A DNA stretch of 64,000 nucleotides. It comes from Streptomyces sp. NBC_00414 (GTDB lineage Bacteria > Actinomycetota > Actinomycetes > Streptomycetales > Streptomycetaceae). This document shows positions 55,441 to 63,312 of this stretch, piece by piece. Within the stretch, counting starts at the first letter, position 1. Each line of letters opens with the position of its first letter. Position numbers and translations under genes: made by a program. The DNA lies in assembly GCF_036038375.1 (NCBI RefSeq), contig NZ_CP107935.1, forward strand, positions 4,030,001-4,094,000, written 5' to 3'. Under the pieces are notes generated by a model, which did not search any database, was not told the DNA's origin, and saw only the letters and a list, made by a program, of their open reading frames with translations.

Positions 55441-55470
55441 GACGGCCGTCACAGGGCCGCCGAGACGGCC

Positions 55471-55514
55471 TCGCACCCCTGGCCGGAGGCCATCGCACCC
55501 CTGGCCGGAGGCCA
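55471..55514. promoter_or_regulatory. perfect 22-bp duplication upstream of the TetR gene
   Basis: A 22-bp unit beginning TCGCACCCCTGGCCGGAGGC is repeated exactly at 55471-55492 and 55493-55514. Each copy contains the dyad TGGCC-GGA-GGCCA. The second copy ends 27 bp before the TetR start, a natural place for autorepression. Confidence 0.7.
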
Positions 55515-55541
55515 TCCGGCAAGAGAGGGCAAGCTGAACCC

Positions 55542-56108
55542 ATGGCCAACCCCCCGGCAGGGATGCGCGCGGACGCCCGCCGCAACCACACCCGCCTGAT
55601 CGCGGAGGCACGGGCCACGTTCGCCCAGCACGGCGCCGACGCCTCCCTGGAGGACGTGGCGAAACGCGCGGGCGTGGGCATCGGCACCCTGTACCGGCAC
55701 TTCCCGAACCGTCACGCCCTGCTGAACGCGGTCTTCGCCGACGCGGTGAGCGATCTGCTGAACCGCTCGCGCGAACTCCTCGACGACCCGCAGCCGTGCA
55801 CGGCGCTCGTGGACTGGCTGCGCGCCGTCATCACTCATGCGAGTGAGTACCGCGGGCTGTCGCGCGCGCTCATGTCGGCCTCGCACGACGAGGCCTCGGC
55901 GCTCGCGCAGTGCAGCGGCCCGATGCGCGAGGCGGGCAGTGCCCTCCTCACACGGGCGCAGCGGGCAGGCTCCGTACGCACCGGTGTCTCCATCGGTGAT
56001 CTGCTTCAGCTGACCAACGCGATCGCGTTGGCCGCCGAAGAGACCCCGGGTGACCCGGAGTTGGCCGACCGCCTGCTGGCGCTGACACTGCGGGGCCTCA
56101 AAGCCTGA
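55542..56108 (+). CDS. TetR family transcriptional regulator
   Basis: A 188-residue repressor. The helix-turn-helix spans IAEARATFAQHGADASLEDV and AKRAGVGIGTLYRHFPNRHALL (about 20-62). The C-terminal ligand domain belongs to the SbtR/TetR_C_33-like group (YRGLSRALMSASHDEASALA). The ligand is unknown. The tandem dyads just upstream are the likely operator. Convergent with the DeoR gene. Confidence 0.9.
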   Translation: MANPPAGMRADARRNHTRLIAEARATFAQHGADASLEDVAKRAGVGIGTLYRHFPNRHALLNAVFADAVSDLLNRSRELLDDPQPCTALVDWLRAVITHASEYRGLSRALMSASHDEASALAQCSGPMREAGSALLTRAQRAGSVRTGVSIGDLLQLTNAIALAAEETPGDPELADRLLALTLRGLKA

Positions 56109-56261
56109 CGCCGCGCACACCGGACGGGACTACCGGCGCGGCGTCTTCAGCCGTTCCGGCAGCCGCTCCGGCGCACGCACCGGCACACGTACCGGCGTCG
56201 GGCCGACGTACGCGCTGACGTACGGACTGGACCGCCGTCCGTCAGCCCCGGCTCTGTCGCG

Positions 56262-57224
56262 TCAACGTCTGCGCATATCCGCGACGCGCGCCCGCTCGCT
56301 CTGGGCCTGATCGCCCAGCACCGCCGCGGCGCTGCGCAACTGCGGTGCTCCGCCGGGCACCTGGCCGCGTCGGGGGCCGGGCAGCGGCACGTCCCGGCGC
56401 GGCGGCTGGCGCCCCGCCGGGACCGTATCGCCGCCCGATCCGCCGGCTCCGGCCACCGCGATCTGTACGCCCTGGTCGGCCAGGGCCTGCAGTTCGGTGG
56501 CCGCGCGGTCGTCCTGGGCCGGTGGCTCGTCCGTGACCAGCCGAGTGATCACATCGGTCGGCACCGTCTGGAACATCGTGTCGGCGCCGAGCTTGGTGTG
56601 ATCGGCCAGGACGACGACCTCGGCGGCCGCCTGGACGAGCGCGCGGTCGACGGAGGCCGACAGCATGTTGGAGGTGGACAGGCCGCGTTCCGCGGTCAGC
56701 CCGCTTCCGGACAGGAAGGCCCGGGAGACCCGCAGCCCCTGGAGGGACTGCTCGGCCCCGCTGCCCACCAGGGCGTAGTTGGAACCGCGCAGGGTGCCGC
56801 CGGTCATCACGACTTCCACACGGTTGGCATGGGCCAACGCCTGGGCCACCAGCAGGGAGTTGGTGACGACGGTCAGCCCCGGCACCCGCGCGAGCCGGCG
56901 AGCCAGCTCCTGCGTGGTGGTTCCCGCCCCCACCACAATGGCCTCGCCCTCTTCGACGAGGCCCGCGGCAAGGTCGGCGATGGCCGTCTTCTCAGCGGTC
57001 GCGAGATGAGATTTCTGCGGAAAGCCGGACTCCCGCGTGAAGCCGCCCGGCAATACCGCACCGCCATGTCGGCGGTCGAGGAGTCCTTCTGCCTCCAGTG
57101 CACGCACGTCCCGCCGTACGGTCACTTCGGAGGTCTGGACGACGCGGGCGAGCTCACGGAGCGACACGGCTCCATTTGCTCGCACCATTTCGAGGATCAA
57201 TTGGCGACGTTCTGCAGCGAACAC
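56262..57224 (-). CDS. DeoR family transcriptional regulator
   Basis: A 320-residue regulator. The helix-turn-helix is RRQLILEMVRANGAVSLREL and ARVVQTSEVTVRRDVRALEAEG with the wing LLDRRHGGAV. The C-terminal sugar-phosphate sensor domain (~75-240) has VVGAGTTTQELARRL, GLTVVTNSLLVAQAL and VVLADHTKLG, the usual ISOCOT fold. The last ~70 residues are Arg/Pro/Gly-rich and unlike the family, possibly a recent tail. The start is GTG. Control of sugar or nucleoside metabolism is plausible, given the neighbouring phosphorylase and mutase genes. Confidence 0.9.
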   Translation of the reverse strand: MFAAERRQLILEMVRANGAVSLRELARVVQTSEVTVRRDVRALEAEGLLDRRHGGAVLPGGFTRESGFPQKSHLATAEKTAIADLAAGLVEEGEAIVVGAGTTTQELARRLARVPGLTVVTNSLLVAQALAHANRVEVVMTGGTLRGSNYALVGSGAEQSLQGLRVSRAFLSGSGLTAERGLSTSNMLSASVDRALVQAAAEVVVLADHTKLGADTMFQTVPTDVITRLVTDEPPAQDDRAATELQALADQGVQIAVAGAGGSGGDTVPAGRQPPRRDVPLPGPRRGQVPGGAPQLRSAAAVLGDQAQSERARVADMRRR

Positions 57225-57415
57225 GAAACTGACAGTAACCCCAACGACCGTCTGCTTTCAGCAGTTTTCGCCGAATAACAGAAGTTGTTCGCATGGCCGG
57301 ACCCGAAGTGGTATACGCGCCTAATCACGGCGACTATGCCGCGCGAATGGTCCGCGACTCCCCGTGACCGACGGGCCCGCCACTCCCTGTGACCAGCGAG
57401 GAATCGCTATTCGTC

Positions 57416-58864
57416 TCAGCCCTCGCCCGTGGACTTCCGGGTGTGCAGCTGCCGGGCCACCTCGGCGATCGAGCCCGAGAGGGACGGATACACGGTGAAC
57501 GCCTTCGCGATCTGTTCGACGGTCAGGTTGTTGTCGACCGCGAGGGAGATCGGGTGGATGAGTTCCGAGGCGCGCGGCGCGACGACCACACCGCCGACGA
57601 CGATCCCGGTGCCCGGACGGCAGAAGATCTTCACGAAGCCGTCCCGGATGCCCTGCATCTTGGCGCGCGGGTTGCGCAGCAGGGGCAGCTTCACGCAGCG
57701 GGCGTCGATGACACCGCCGTCGACGTCGGCCTGCGAGTAGCCGACGGTGGCGATCTCGGGGTCGGTGAAGACGTTCGACGACACCGTCTTCAGGTTGAGC
57801 GGGGCGACCGCGTCACCGAGGAAGTGGTACATGGCGATACGGCCCTGCATGGCGGCCACGGAGGCGAGCGCGAAGATCCCGGTGACGTCACCGGCCGCGT
57901 ACACGCCGGGGGCGGTGGTCCTGGAGACCTTGTCGGTCCAGATGTGCCCGGACTCGCGGACCTTGACCCCGGCCTCCTCCAGGCCCATGCCGTCGCTGTT
58001 CGGGATGGCGCCGACGGCCATCAGGCAGTGCGAGCCGGTGATGACGCGGCCGTCGGCGAGCGTCACCTCGACCCGGTCGCCCACGCGCTTGGCGGACGCG
58101 GCGCGCGAGCGGGCCATGACGTTCATGCCGCGCCGCCGGAACACGTCCTCGAGGACGGCCGCCGCGTCCGGGTCCTCGCCCGGCAGCACGCGGTCGCGGC
58201 TGGAGACGAGCGTGACCCGCGAGCCGAGGGCCTGGTAGGCGCCGGCGAACTCGGCGCCGGTGACACCGGAGCCGACCACGATGAGCTCCTCGGGGAGCTC
58301 GTCGAGGTCGTAGACCTGGGTCCAGTTCAGGATGCGCTCGCCGTCCGGCTGCGCGTCGGCCAGCTCGCGGGGGTGCCCGCCGGTGGCGATGAGCACGGCG
58401 TCGGCGACGAGCGTCTCCTCGCTGCCGTCCGCGGCCCGTACGACGACCTTGCGCGAGCCGTCCAGGCCCTGCATGCCCTCCAGCCGGCCGCGGCCGCGCA
58501 GCACCCGCGCCCCGGCACGCGTCACGGAGGCCGTGATGTCGTGGGACTGGGCGAGCGCGAGCCGCTTCACACGGCGGTTGACCTTGCCGAGGTCGACACC
58601 GACGACCCGCGCGGGCGTGTCGATGTGAGGGGTGTCGTCGGCGACGATGATCCCCAGTTCCTCGTACGAGGAGTCGAAGGTGGTCATCACCTCGGCCGTC
58701 GCGATGAGGGTCTTGGACGGCACGCAGTCGGTGAGCACCGACGCACCGCCCAGGCCGTCGCAGTCGACGACGGTCACCTCCGCGCCGAGCTGCGCGGCCA
58801 CCAGGGCCGCTTCGTATCCGCCGGGTCCGCCGCCAATGATCACGATCCGAGTCACGTACTCCAT
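57416..58864 (-). CDS. lpdA: NAD(P)H-quinone reductase of the LpdA type
   Basis: A 482-residue flavoprotein related to lipoamide dehydrogenase. The FAD loop is VIIGGGPGGYEAALVAAQLG, the NAD loop is VVGSGVTGAEFAGAY, and YAAGDVTG and the C-terminal dimer domain are present. The redox disulfide is broken: the site reads GGASVLTDCVPSKTL, so the first Cys is Ser42 and only Cys47 remains. It cannot therefore be a classic dihydrolipoamide dehydrogenase. It matches the mycobacterial LpdA group that reduces quinones. ATG 58864 or GTG 58855 may be the start. Confidence 0.9.
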   Translation of the reverse strand: MEYVTRIVIIGGGPGGYEAALVAAQLGAEVTVVDCDGLGGASVLTDCVPSKTLIATAEVMTTFDSSYEELGIIVADDTPHIDTPARVVGVDLGKVNRRVKRLALAQSHDITASVTRAGARVLRGRGRLEGMQGLDGSRKVVVRAADGSEETLVADAVLIATGGHPRELADAQPDGERILNWTQVYDLDELPEELIVVGSGVTGAEFAGAYQALGSRVTLVSSRDRVLPGEDPDAAAVLEDVFRRRGMNVMARSRAASAKRVGDRVEVTLADGRVITGSHCLMAVGAIPNSDGMGLEEAGVKVRESGHIWTDKVSRTTAPGVYAAGDVTGIFALASVAAMQGRIAMYHFLGDAVAPLNLKTVSSNVFTDPEIATVGYSQADVDGGVIDARCVKLPLLRNPRAKMQGIRDGFVKIFCRPGTGIVVGGVVVAPRASELIHPISLAVDNNLTVEQIAKAFTVYPSLSGSIAEVARQLHTRKSTGEG

Positions 58865-59005
58865 TGTCCCGCACGCTTCAAGGTGCTTCCGCCCCGGGGG
58901 CTCCGTCCGGGTGCCGCGGGTGTGCGATCCGGGTGGCACGGGCGTGCGAACCGGGGCTCCGGTTACGGGAGAGTCACATGCGTCGGCTGCCGTACCCTCG
59001 GTCCC

Positions 59006-59443
59006 ATGTCGCTCTACGCCGCGTACGCCGGCAATCTCGACCCGCGGCTCATGACGCGCCGCGCACCCCACTCGCCGCTGCGCGCCACGGGGTGGCTCAA
59101 CGGCTGGCGGCTGACGTTCGGCGGCGAGCACATGGGCTGGGAGGGCGCGCTGGCGACCATCGTCGAGGCCCCGCGTTCCCAGGTCTTCGTGGCGCTGTAC
59201 GACATCGCGCCCCCGGACGAGGAGTCCCTGGACCGCTGGGAGGGTGTCGGCCTCGACATCTACCGGCGGATGCGCGTACGGATCCACACGCTGGAGGGCG
59301 AGGAGTCGGCGTGGCTGTACGTCCTCAACGGTTACGAGGGAGGGCTCCCCTCGGCCCGTTACCTCGGCGAGCTCGCGGACGCGGCGGAGTCGGCGGGCGC
59401 CCCGCACGACTACGTGATGGAGCTGCGCAAGCGCCCCTGCTGA
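59006..59443 (+). CDS. gamma-glutamylcyclotransferase-like protein
   Basis: A 145-residue protein of the GGCT/AIG2 fold. It opens with LYAAYAGNLDPRLMTRRAP, the counterpart of the YFAYGSNL substrate loop. WRLTFGG, GALATIVEAPRSQVFVALYDI and the acidic DEESLDRWEG follow, with the catalytic Glu likely there. The natural substrate is unclear because Streptomyces lacks glutathione; gamma-glutamyl-cysteine or peptide turnover is possible. It is divergent from lpdA. Confidence 0.85.
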   Translation: MSLYAAYAGNLDPRLMTRRAPHSPLRATGWLNGWRLTFGGEHMGWEGALATIVEAPRSQVFVALYDIAPPDEESLDRWEGVGLDIYRRMRVRIHTLEGEESAWLYVLNGYEGGLPSARYLGELADAAESAGAPHDYVMELRKRPC

Positions 59444-59559
59444 CCCACGGGCCCCTGCTGTCGGCGGGTGTCGACAGGCTTTGGCGGAAACAACAAGACA
59501 ACGATCGCAAACCCGTGACCATCAACATCTACGCGCGTAGGCCCTGAGCGGCTACCCTC

Positions 59560-60390
59560 ATGCGCGTGAACGCATCTCTTCTTCCGGACGACATCCAGGG
59601 CGACCCGTACGCCGCCGCCGACGCCGCCGCCGCGCGCCTGCGGGAACTCTCGGGCGCCGAGACCCACGACGTCGCCCTCGTGATGGGCTCCGGCTGGGCG
59701 CCGGCCGTGGATGCCCTCGGCGACCCCGATGCCGAGTTCCAGGTCACCGACCTGCCCGGTTTCCCGCCGCCGGCGGTCGAGGGGCACGGCGGCACGGTCC
59801 GCTCGTACCAGATCGGCGACAAGCGGGCGCTCGTGTTCCTGGGCCGCACCCACTACTACGAGGGCCGCGGGGTCGCAGCCGTCGCGCACGGCGTCCGGAC
59901 GGCCGTGGCCGCCGGCTGCAAGACCATCGTGCTGACCAACGGCTGCGGCGGCCTGCGCGAGGGCATGCGCCCCGGGCAGCCGGTTCTCATCAGCGACCAC
60001 ATCAACCTGACGGCGACGTCCCCGATCGTCGGCGCGAACTTCGTCGACCTGACGGATCTGTACTCGCCGCGGCTGCGGGCGCTGTGCAAGGAGATCGACG
60101 CGACGCTCGAAGAGGGCGTGTACGCGCAGTTCCCCGGCCCGCACTACGAGACGCCGGCCGAGATCCGGATGGCCCGCGTCATCGGGGCGGACCTGGTCGG
60201 GATGTCGACCACGCTCGAAGCGATCGCCGCGCGGGAGGCCGGGGCGGAGGTGCTCGGCATCTCCCTGGTGACGAACCTCGCCGCGGGGATGACGGGTGAG
60301 CCGTTGAACCACGAGGAGGTCCTCCAGGCGGGCCGGGACTCGGCCGCGCACATGGGGGCGCTCCTCACCCAGGTCCTGGACCGCCTGTAG
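59560..60390 (+). CDS. purine nucleoside phosphorylase (class I, trimeric type)
   Basis: A 276-residue enzyme that splits inosine/guanosine with phosphate for purine salvage. The motifs are VALVMGSGWAPAV (phosphate loop), GRTHYYEGRG, TNGCGGLREGMRPGQPVLIS and DHINLTATSPI, the purine site FPGPHYETPAEIRM, and SLVTNLAAGMTGEPLNHEEV. A TACCCT -10-like box ends 2 bp before the ATG, putting the predicted transcript start at the in-frame GTG (59566), so the mRNA may be leaderless. The next gene encodes a mutase that could handle the released ribose-1-phosphate. Confidence 0.93.
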   Translation: MRVNASLLPDDIQGDPYAAADAAAARLRELSGAETHDVALVMGSGWAPAVDALGDPDAEFQVTDLPGFPPPAVEGHGGTVRSYQIGDKRALVFLGRTHYYEGRGVAAVAHGVRTAVAAGCKTIVLTNGCGGLREGMRPGQPVLISDHINLTATSPIVGANFVDLTDLYSPRLRALCKEIDATLEEGVYAQFPGPHYETPAEIRMARVIGADLVGMSTTLEAIAAREAGAEVLGISLVTNLAAGMTGEPLNHEEVLQAGRDSAAHMGALLTQVLDRL

Positions 60391-60668
60391 TTTCCTCGCC
60401 CCCGCCGCCCCTACCCGTCCCTTACCTGCCTCGGGGGCGCTGCCCCCGAACCCCCGGTCCTCAAACGCCGGACGGGCTGAGATGCAGCCGGACCGGCGGA
60501 CACCTTCAGCCCGTCCGGCGTTTGAGGACGAGCGCGTCAGCGCGATACCGGGGGCGAGGGGGCGCAGCCCCCATGCGGGACGGGAACGGGTAGGGGCGGC
60601 GGGGGCGAAGAAAGTCCCCGGGCCGGGGTACACCGACACGTACGACGAACGAAGAGAGGTCGACCCTC
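60391..60668. other. 278-bp gap between the phosphorylase and mutase genes
   Basis: Filled by the palindromic element (copy 2, 60397-60607), which starts 6 bp after the phosphorylase stop. The last 60 bp contain the GAAGAGAGG ribosome site of the mutase. Confidence 0.7.
60397..60607 (-). repeat. ~211-bp palindromic element, copy 2 (inverted relative to copy 1)
   Basis: It has the same perfect 22-bp terminal inverted repeats (60397-60418 and 60586-60607). The internal arms TCCTCAAACGCCGGACGGGC (about 60459-60478) and GCCCGTCCGGCGTTTGAGGA (about 60509-60528) are the same. Read on the opposite strand it matches the 45-kb copy almost base for base, including CGCGCTGACGCGCTCGTCCT between the arms. 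Both copies begin after the same TAGTTTCCT, which includes the stop codon of the preceding gene. Confidence 0.88.
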
Positions 60669-62300
60669 GTGCAGGACGAACTCATCGCGCGGGCCAAGGC
60701 ATGGCTGGCCGAGGACCCGGACGCGGACACCCGCGAGGAACTCGCGAAGCTCATCGACGCCGAGGACACCGCGGAGCTCACCGCACGCTTCTCCGGCACC
60801 CTCCAGTTCGGCACGGCGGGCCTCCGCGGCGAACTGGGCGCGGGCCCGATGCGCATGAACCGCGCGGTCGTCATCCGCGCCGCCGCCGGCCTCGCCGCGT
60901 ACCTGAAGGGGAGGGGGCAGACGGACGGCCTCGTCGTCATCGGCTACGACGCCCGCCACAAGTCGACCGACTTCGCCCGCGACACCGCCGCGGTCATGAC
61001 GGGCGCGGGCCTGCGCGCCGCAGTGCTCCCCCGCCCCCTCCCCACGCCCGTACTCGCGTACGCCATAAGGCATCTGGGCGCGGTGGCGGGCGTCGAGGTG
61101 ACGGCCAGCCACAATCCGCCGCGGGACAACGGCTACAAGGTGTATCTGGGCGACGGCTCCCAGATCGTGCCCCCTGCGGACGCGGAGATCGCCGCCGAGA
61201 TCGCCGCGATCCGGAGTCTGGCCGACGTGCCCCGCCCGGACTCCGGCTGGGAGACCCTCGACGAGGGCGTCCTGAACGCCTATCTGGAGCGCACGGACGC
61301 GGTGCTGGCCCCCGGCTCCCCGCGGACGGCCCGCACGGTCTACACAGCGATGCACGGCGTCGGGAAGGAGACCCTCCTCGCGGCGTTCGCCCGGGCCGGC
61401 TTCCCGGAACCCGTCCTCGTCGCCGAGCAGGCCGAGCCGGACCCCGACTTCCCCACCGTCGCCTTCCCCAACCCGGAAGAGCCCGGCGCGATGGACCTCG
61501 CCTTCGCGAAGGCCCGCGAGACCGACCCCGACCTGATCATCGCGAACGACCCCGACGCGGACCGCTGCGCCGCGGCCGTCAAGGACGGCGCGGACTGGCG
61601 CATGCTGCGCGGCGACGAGGTGGGCGCGCTCCTCGCGGCACACCTCGTCCGCCGGGGCGCGCGGGGCACCTTCGCGGAGTCGATCGTCTCCTCGTCCCTC
61701 CTCGGCCGCATCGCCGGGAAGGCGGGTCTGCCGTACGAGGAGACCCTGACGGGCTTCAAGTGGATCGCCCGGGTGGAGGGTCTGCGGTACGGCTACGAGG
61801 AGGCGCTCGGCTACTGCGTCGACCCCGACGGCGTACGGGACAAGGACGGCATCACGGCGGCCCTCGCCATCACGGAGCTGGCCTCGGAGCTCAAGGCGGA
61901 GAACCGCACGCTCCTCGACCTGCTGGACGACCTCGCCGTCGAGCACGGCCTGCACGCCACGGACCAGCTCGCGGTCCGGGTGGACGACCTGTCCGTGATC
62001 ACGGACGCGATGCGCCGGCTGCGCGAACAGCCGCCCACGCACCTCGCGGGCCTGTCCGTCACCAGGGCCGAGGACCTCACCCTGGGCACGGACGCGCTCC
62101 CGCCCACGGACGGCCTGCGCTACACGCTGGACGGCGCCCGCGTCATCGTCCGGCCCAGCGGTACGGAGCCGAAGCTGAAGTGCTACCTGGAGGTCGTGGT
62201 GCCGGTGGACACCCATGACGGCCTCCCGGCGGCGCGCGCGAAGGCGGCGGAGCTGCTGTCGGCGGTCAAGCGGGACCTGTCGGCGGCGGCCGGCATCTGA
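60669..62300 (+). CDS. phosphosugar mutase (phosphomannomutase/phosphoglucomutase family)
   Basis: A 543-residue alpha-D-phosphohexomutase. The phosphoserine loop is VEVTASHNPPRDNGYKVY, the metal loop is ANDPDADRCAA, the sugar-binding loop is GFKWIARVEG, and the C-terminal phosphate loop is VIVRPSGTEPKLK. The length and NPPRDNGYKVY place it in the PGM2/phosphopentomutase-like subgroup. With the upstream purine phosphorylase this suggests ribose-1-phosphate to ribose-5-phosphate conversion as well as, or instead of, mannose-phosphate chemistry. The start is GTG. Confidence 0.9.
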   Translation: MQDELIARAKAWLAEDPDADTREELAKLIDAEDTAELTARFSGTLQFGTAGLRGELGAGPMRMNRAVVIRAAAGLAAYLKGRGQTDGLVVIGYDARHKSTDFARDTAAVMTGAGLRAAVLPRPLPTPVLAYAIRHLGAVAGVEVTASHNPPRDNGYKVYLGDGSQIVPPADAEIAAEIAAIRSLADVPRPDSGWETLDEGVLNAYLERTDAVLAPGSPRTARTVYTAMHGVGKETLLAAFARAGFPEPVLVAEQAEPDPDFPTVAFPNPEEPGAMDLAFAKARETDPDLIIANDPDADRCAAAVKDGADWRMLRGDEVGALLAAHLVRRGARGTFAESIVSSSLLGRIAGKAGLPYEETLTGFKWIARVEGLRYGYEEALGYCVDPDGVRDKDGITAALAITELASELKAENRTLLDLLDDLAVEHGLHATDQLAVRVDDLSVITDAMRRLREQPPTHLAGLSVTRAEDLTLGTDALPPTDGLRYTLDGARVIVRPSGTEPKLKCYLEVVVPVDTHDGLPAARAKAAELLSAVKRDLSAAAGI

Positions 62301-62305
62301 ACCGC

Positions 62306-62349
62306 CTGACGGACCGGGGGCGGCGGTGCCGTCGCCCCCGGTCCGTCAG
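62306..62349. terminator. strong bidirectional terminator
   Basis: CTGACGGACCGGGGGCG (62306-62322) and its exact reverse complement (62333-62349) form a perfect 17-bp stem with a 10-nt loop, between converging genes. The stem includes the stop codon of the leftward metallopeptidase-like gene. Confidence 0.92.
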
Positions 62350-63224
62350 AGGCCGTACCGGCTCTTCAGGTGGCGCCAGAAGTCGCGGAGCATCCATTTG
62401 TCGAACTCCGTGATGTAGGTGGCGCTGCCCGCGTTCATGAGGAAGCAGCACTGGCCCGTCGGCGTCCAGTCGTAGAAGTCGTCGAGGCCGAAGGTGTGGC
62501 CGACCTCGTGCAGGTAGATGTGGATGTCCTCCTGGGCCAGCGCGCCCGTGAAGTACTCCTGGCCGACCCGCTGGCCCCAGTCCCCGCCGGCGCCGCCGCC
62601 GAAGCCCTTGGTCAGCCAGAGGGACTGGTCGTAGTGGCGGGCCGCGCCGCCGGGGCACTTCGAGTAGTCGCCGTCCTGGTGGAAGAACCGGCCGCAGTCG
62701 GGCGCGCACTGCGGGGCGCCCCCGCTGTCGAGGTTTCCGGCGTAGACGTCGACGGAGTTGTCGGTCCACTGGAGCGTGGAGCGGTTCTTGACCGCCCAGC
62801 CGACGATGTTGACCGGCACGCTGGTGTAGGGCCAGGCGTTGTGGCCCGTGCCGTTGTCCAGCATGGCCGCCGTCCACTTGCCGAACTGCTTCTTCAGCGC
62901 GGTGTGGATCCGGTCCCGCAACGCCGTACTGACCGGGGCGTCGGACTCCCAGCGGACGCAGTAGTTGATGCTTCCCCGGTTGGCCATGACCTGGTCCCAG
63001 CCGTAGTTGCGGAAGCCGTAGAGGTCCGGGTAGGTCGACGAGACGTGGTTCCAGACCTCGTCGAGCGGCTGCACCAGGTTCGCGGGCGGGTTCCACTGGT
63101 CGGCCGCCTGCGCCGCCGGGGCCGCCGGTGTGAGGGGCGAGGCGGCAAGCGCGACCAGCGCGGCGAGGACGGTGACCAGACGTGCCAGATGTCGGCCCGG
63201 ACGGTTTCCCAGATGTCTGCGCAC
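62346..63224 (-). CDS. secreted zincin metallopeptidase-like protein
   Basis: A 292-residue exported protein. A signal peptide with an Ala/Leu core is cleaved near AQA-AD at ~41. The mature part begins WNPPANLVQPLDEVWNHVSS, and near residue 240 it has HEVGHTFGLDDFYDW, the HExxHxxGxxD zinc signature of metzincins. Several cysteine pairs (YCVRW, CAPDCGRFF, CCFLMN) suggest disulfides; the CCFLMN Met may be the Met-turn. The substrate is unknown. GTG 63224 is preferred because GGGAG lies just upstream. Confidence 0.82.
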   Translation of the reverse strand: MRRHLGNRPGRHLARLVTVLAALVALAASPLTPAAPAAQAADQWNPPANLVQPLDEVWNHVSSTYPDLYGFRNYGWDQVMANRGSINYCVRWESDAPVSTALRDRIHTALKKQFGKWTAAMLDNGTGHNAWPYTSVPVNIVGWAVKNRSTLQWTDNSVDVYAGNLDSGGAPQCAPDCGRFFHQDGDYSKCPGGAARHYDQSLWLTKGFGGGAGGDWGQRVGQEYFTGALAQEDIHIYLHEVGHTFGLDDFYDWTPTGQCCFLMNAGSATYITEFDKWMLRDFWRHLKSRYGL

Positions 63225-63312
63225 GGTGAACTCCCTTGGTGGGGGACGGGATTTCACCCCTGGGTCGCCACCGGCGCCCCTGCGGTTGCCCACCGTGCCC
63301 GCCGCGTTCCGC

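Noticed and set aside
57389..59005. Large plus-strand frame upstream of the cyclotransferase gene
   Set aside because: It is antisense to lpdA; only the part from 59006 has family motifs.
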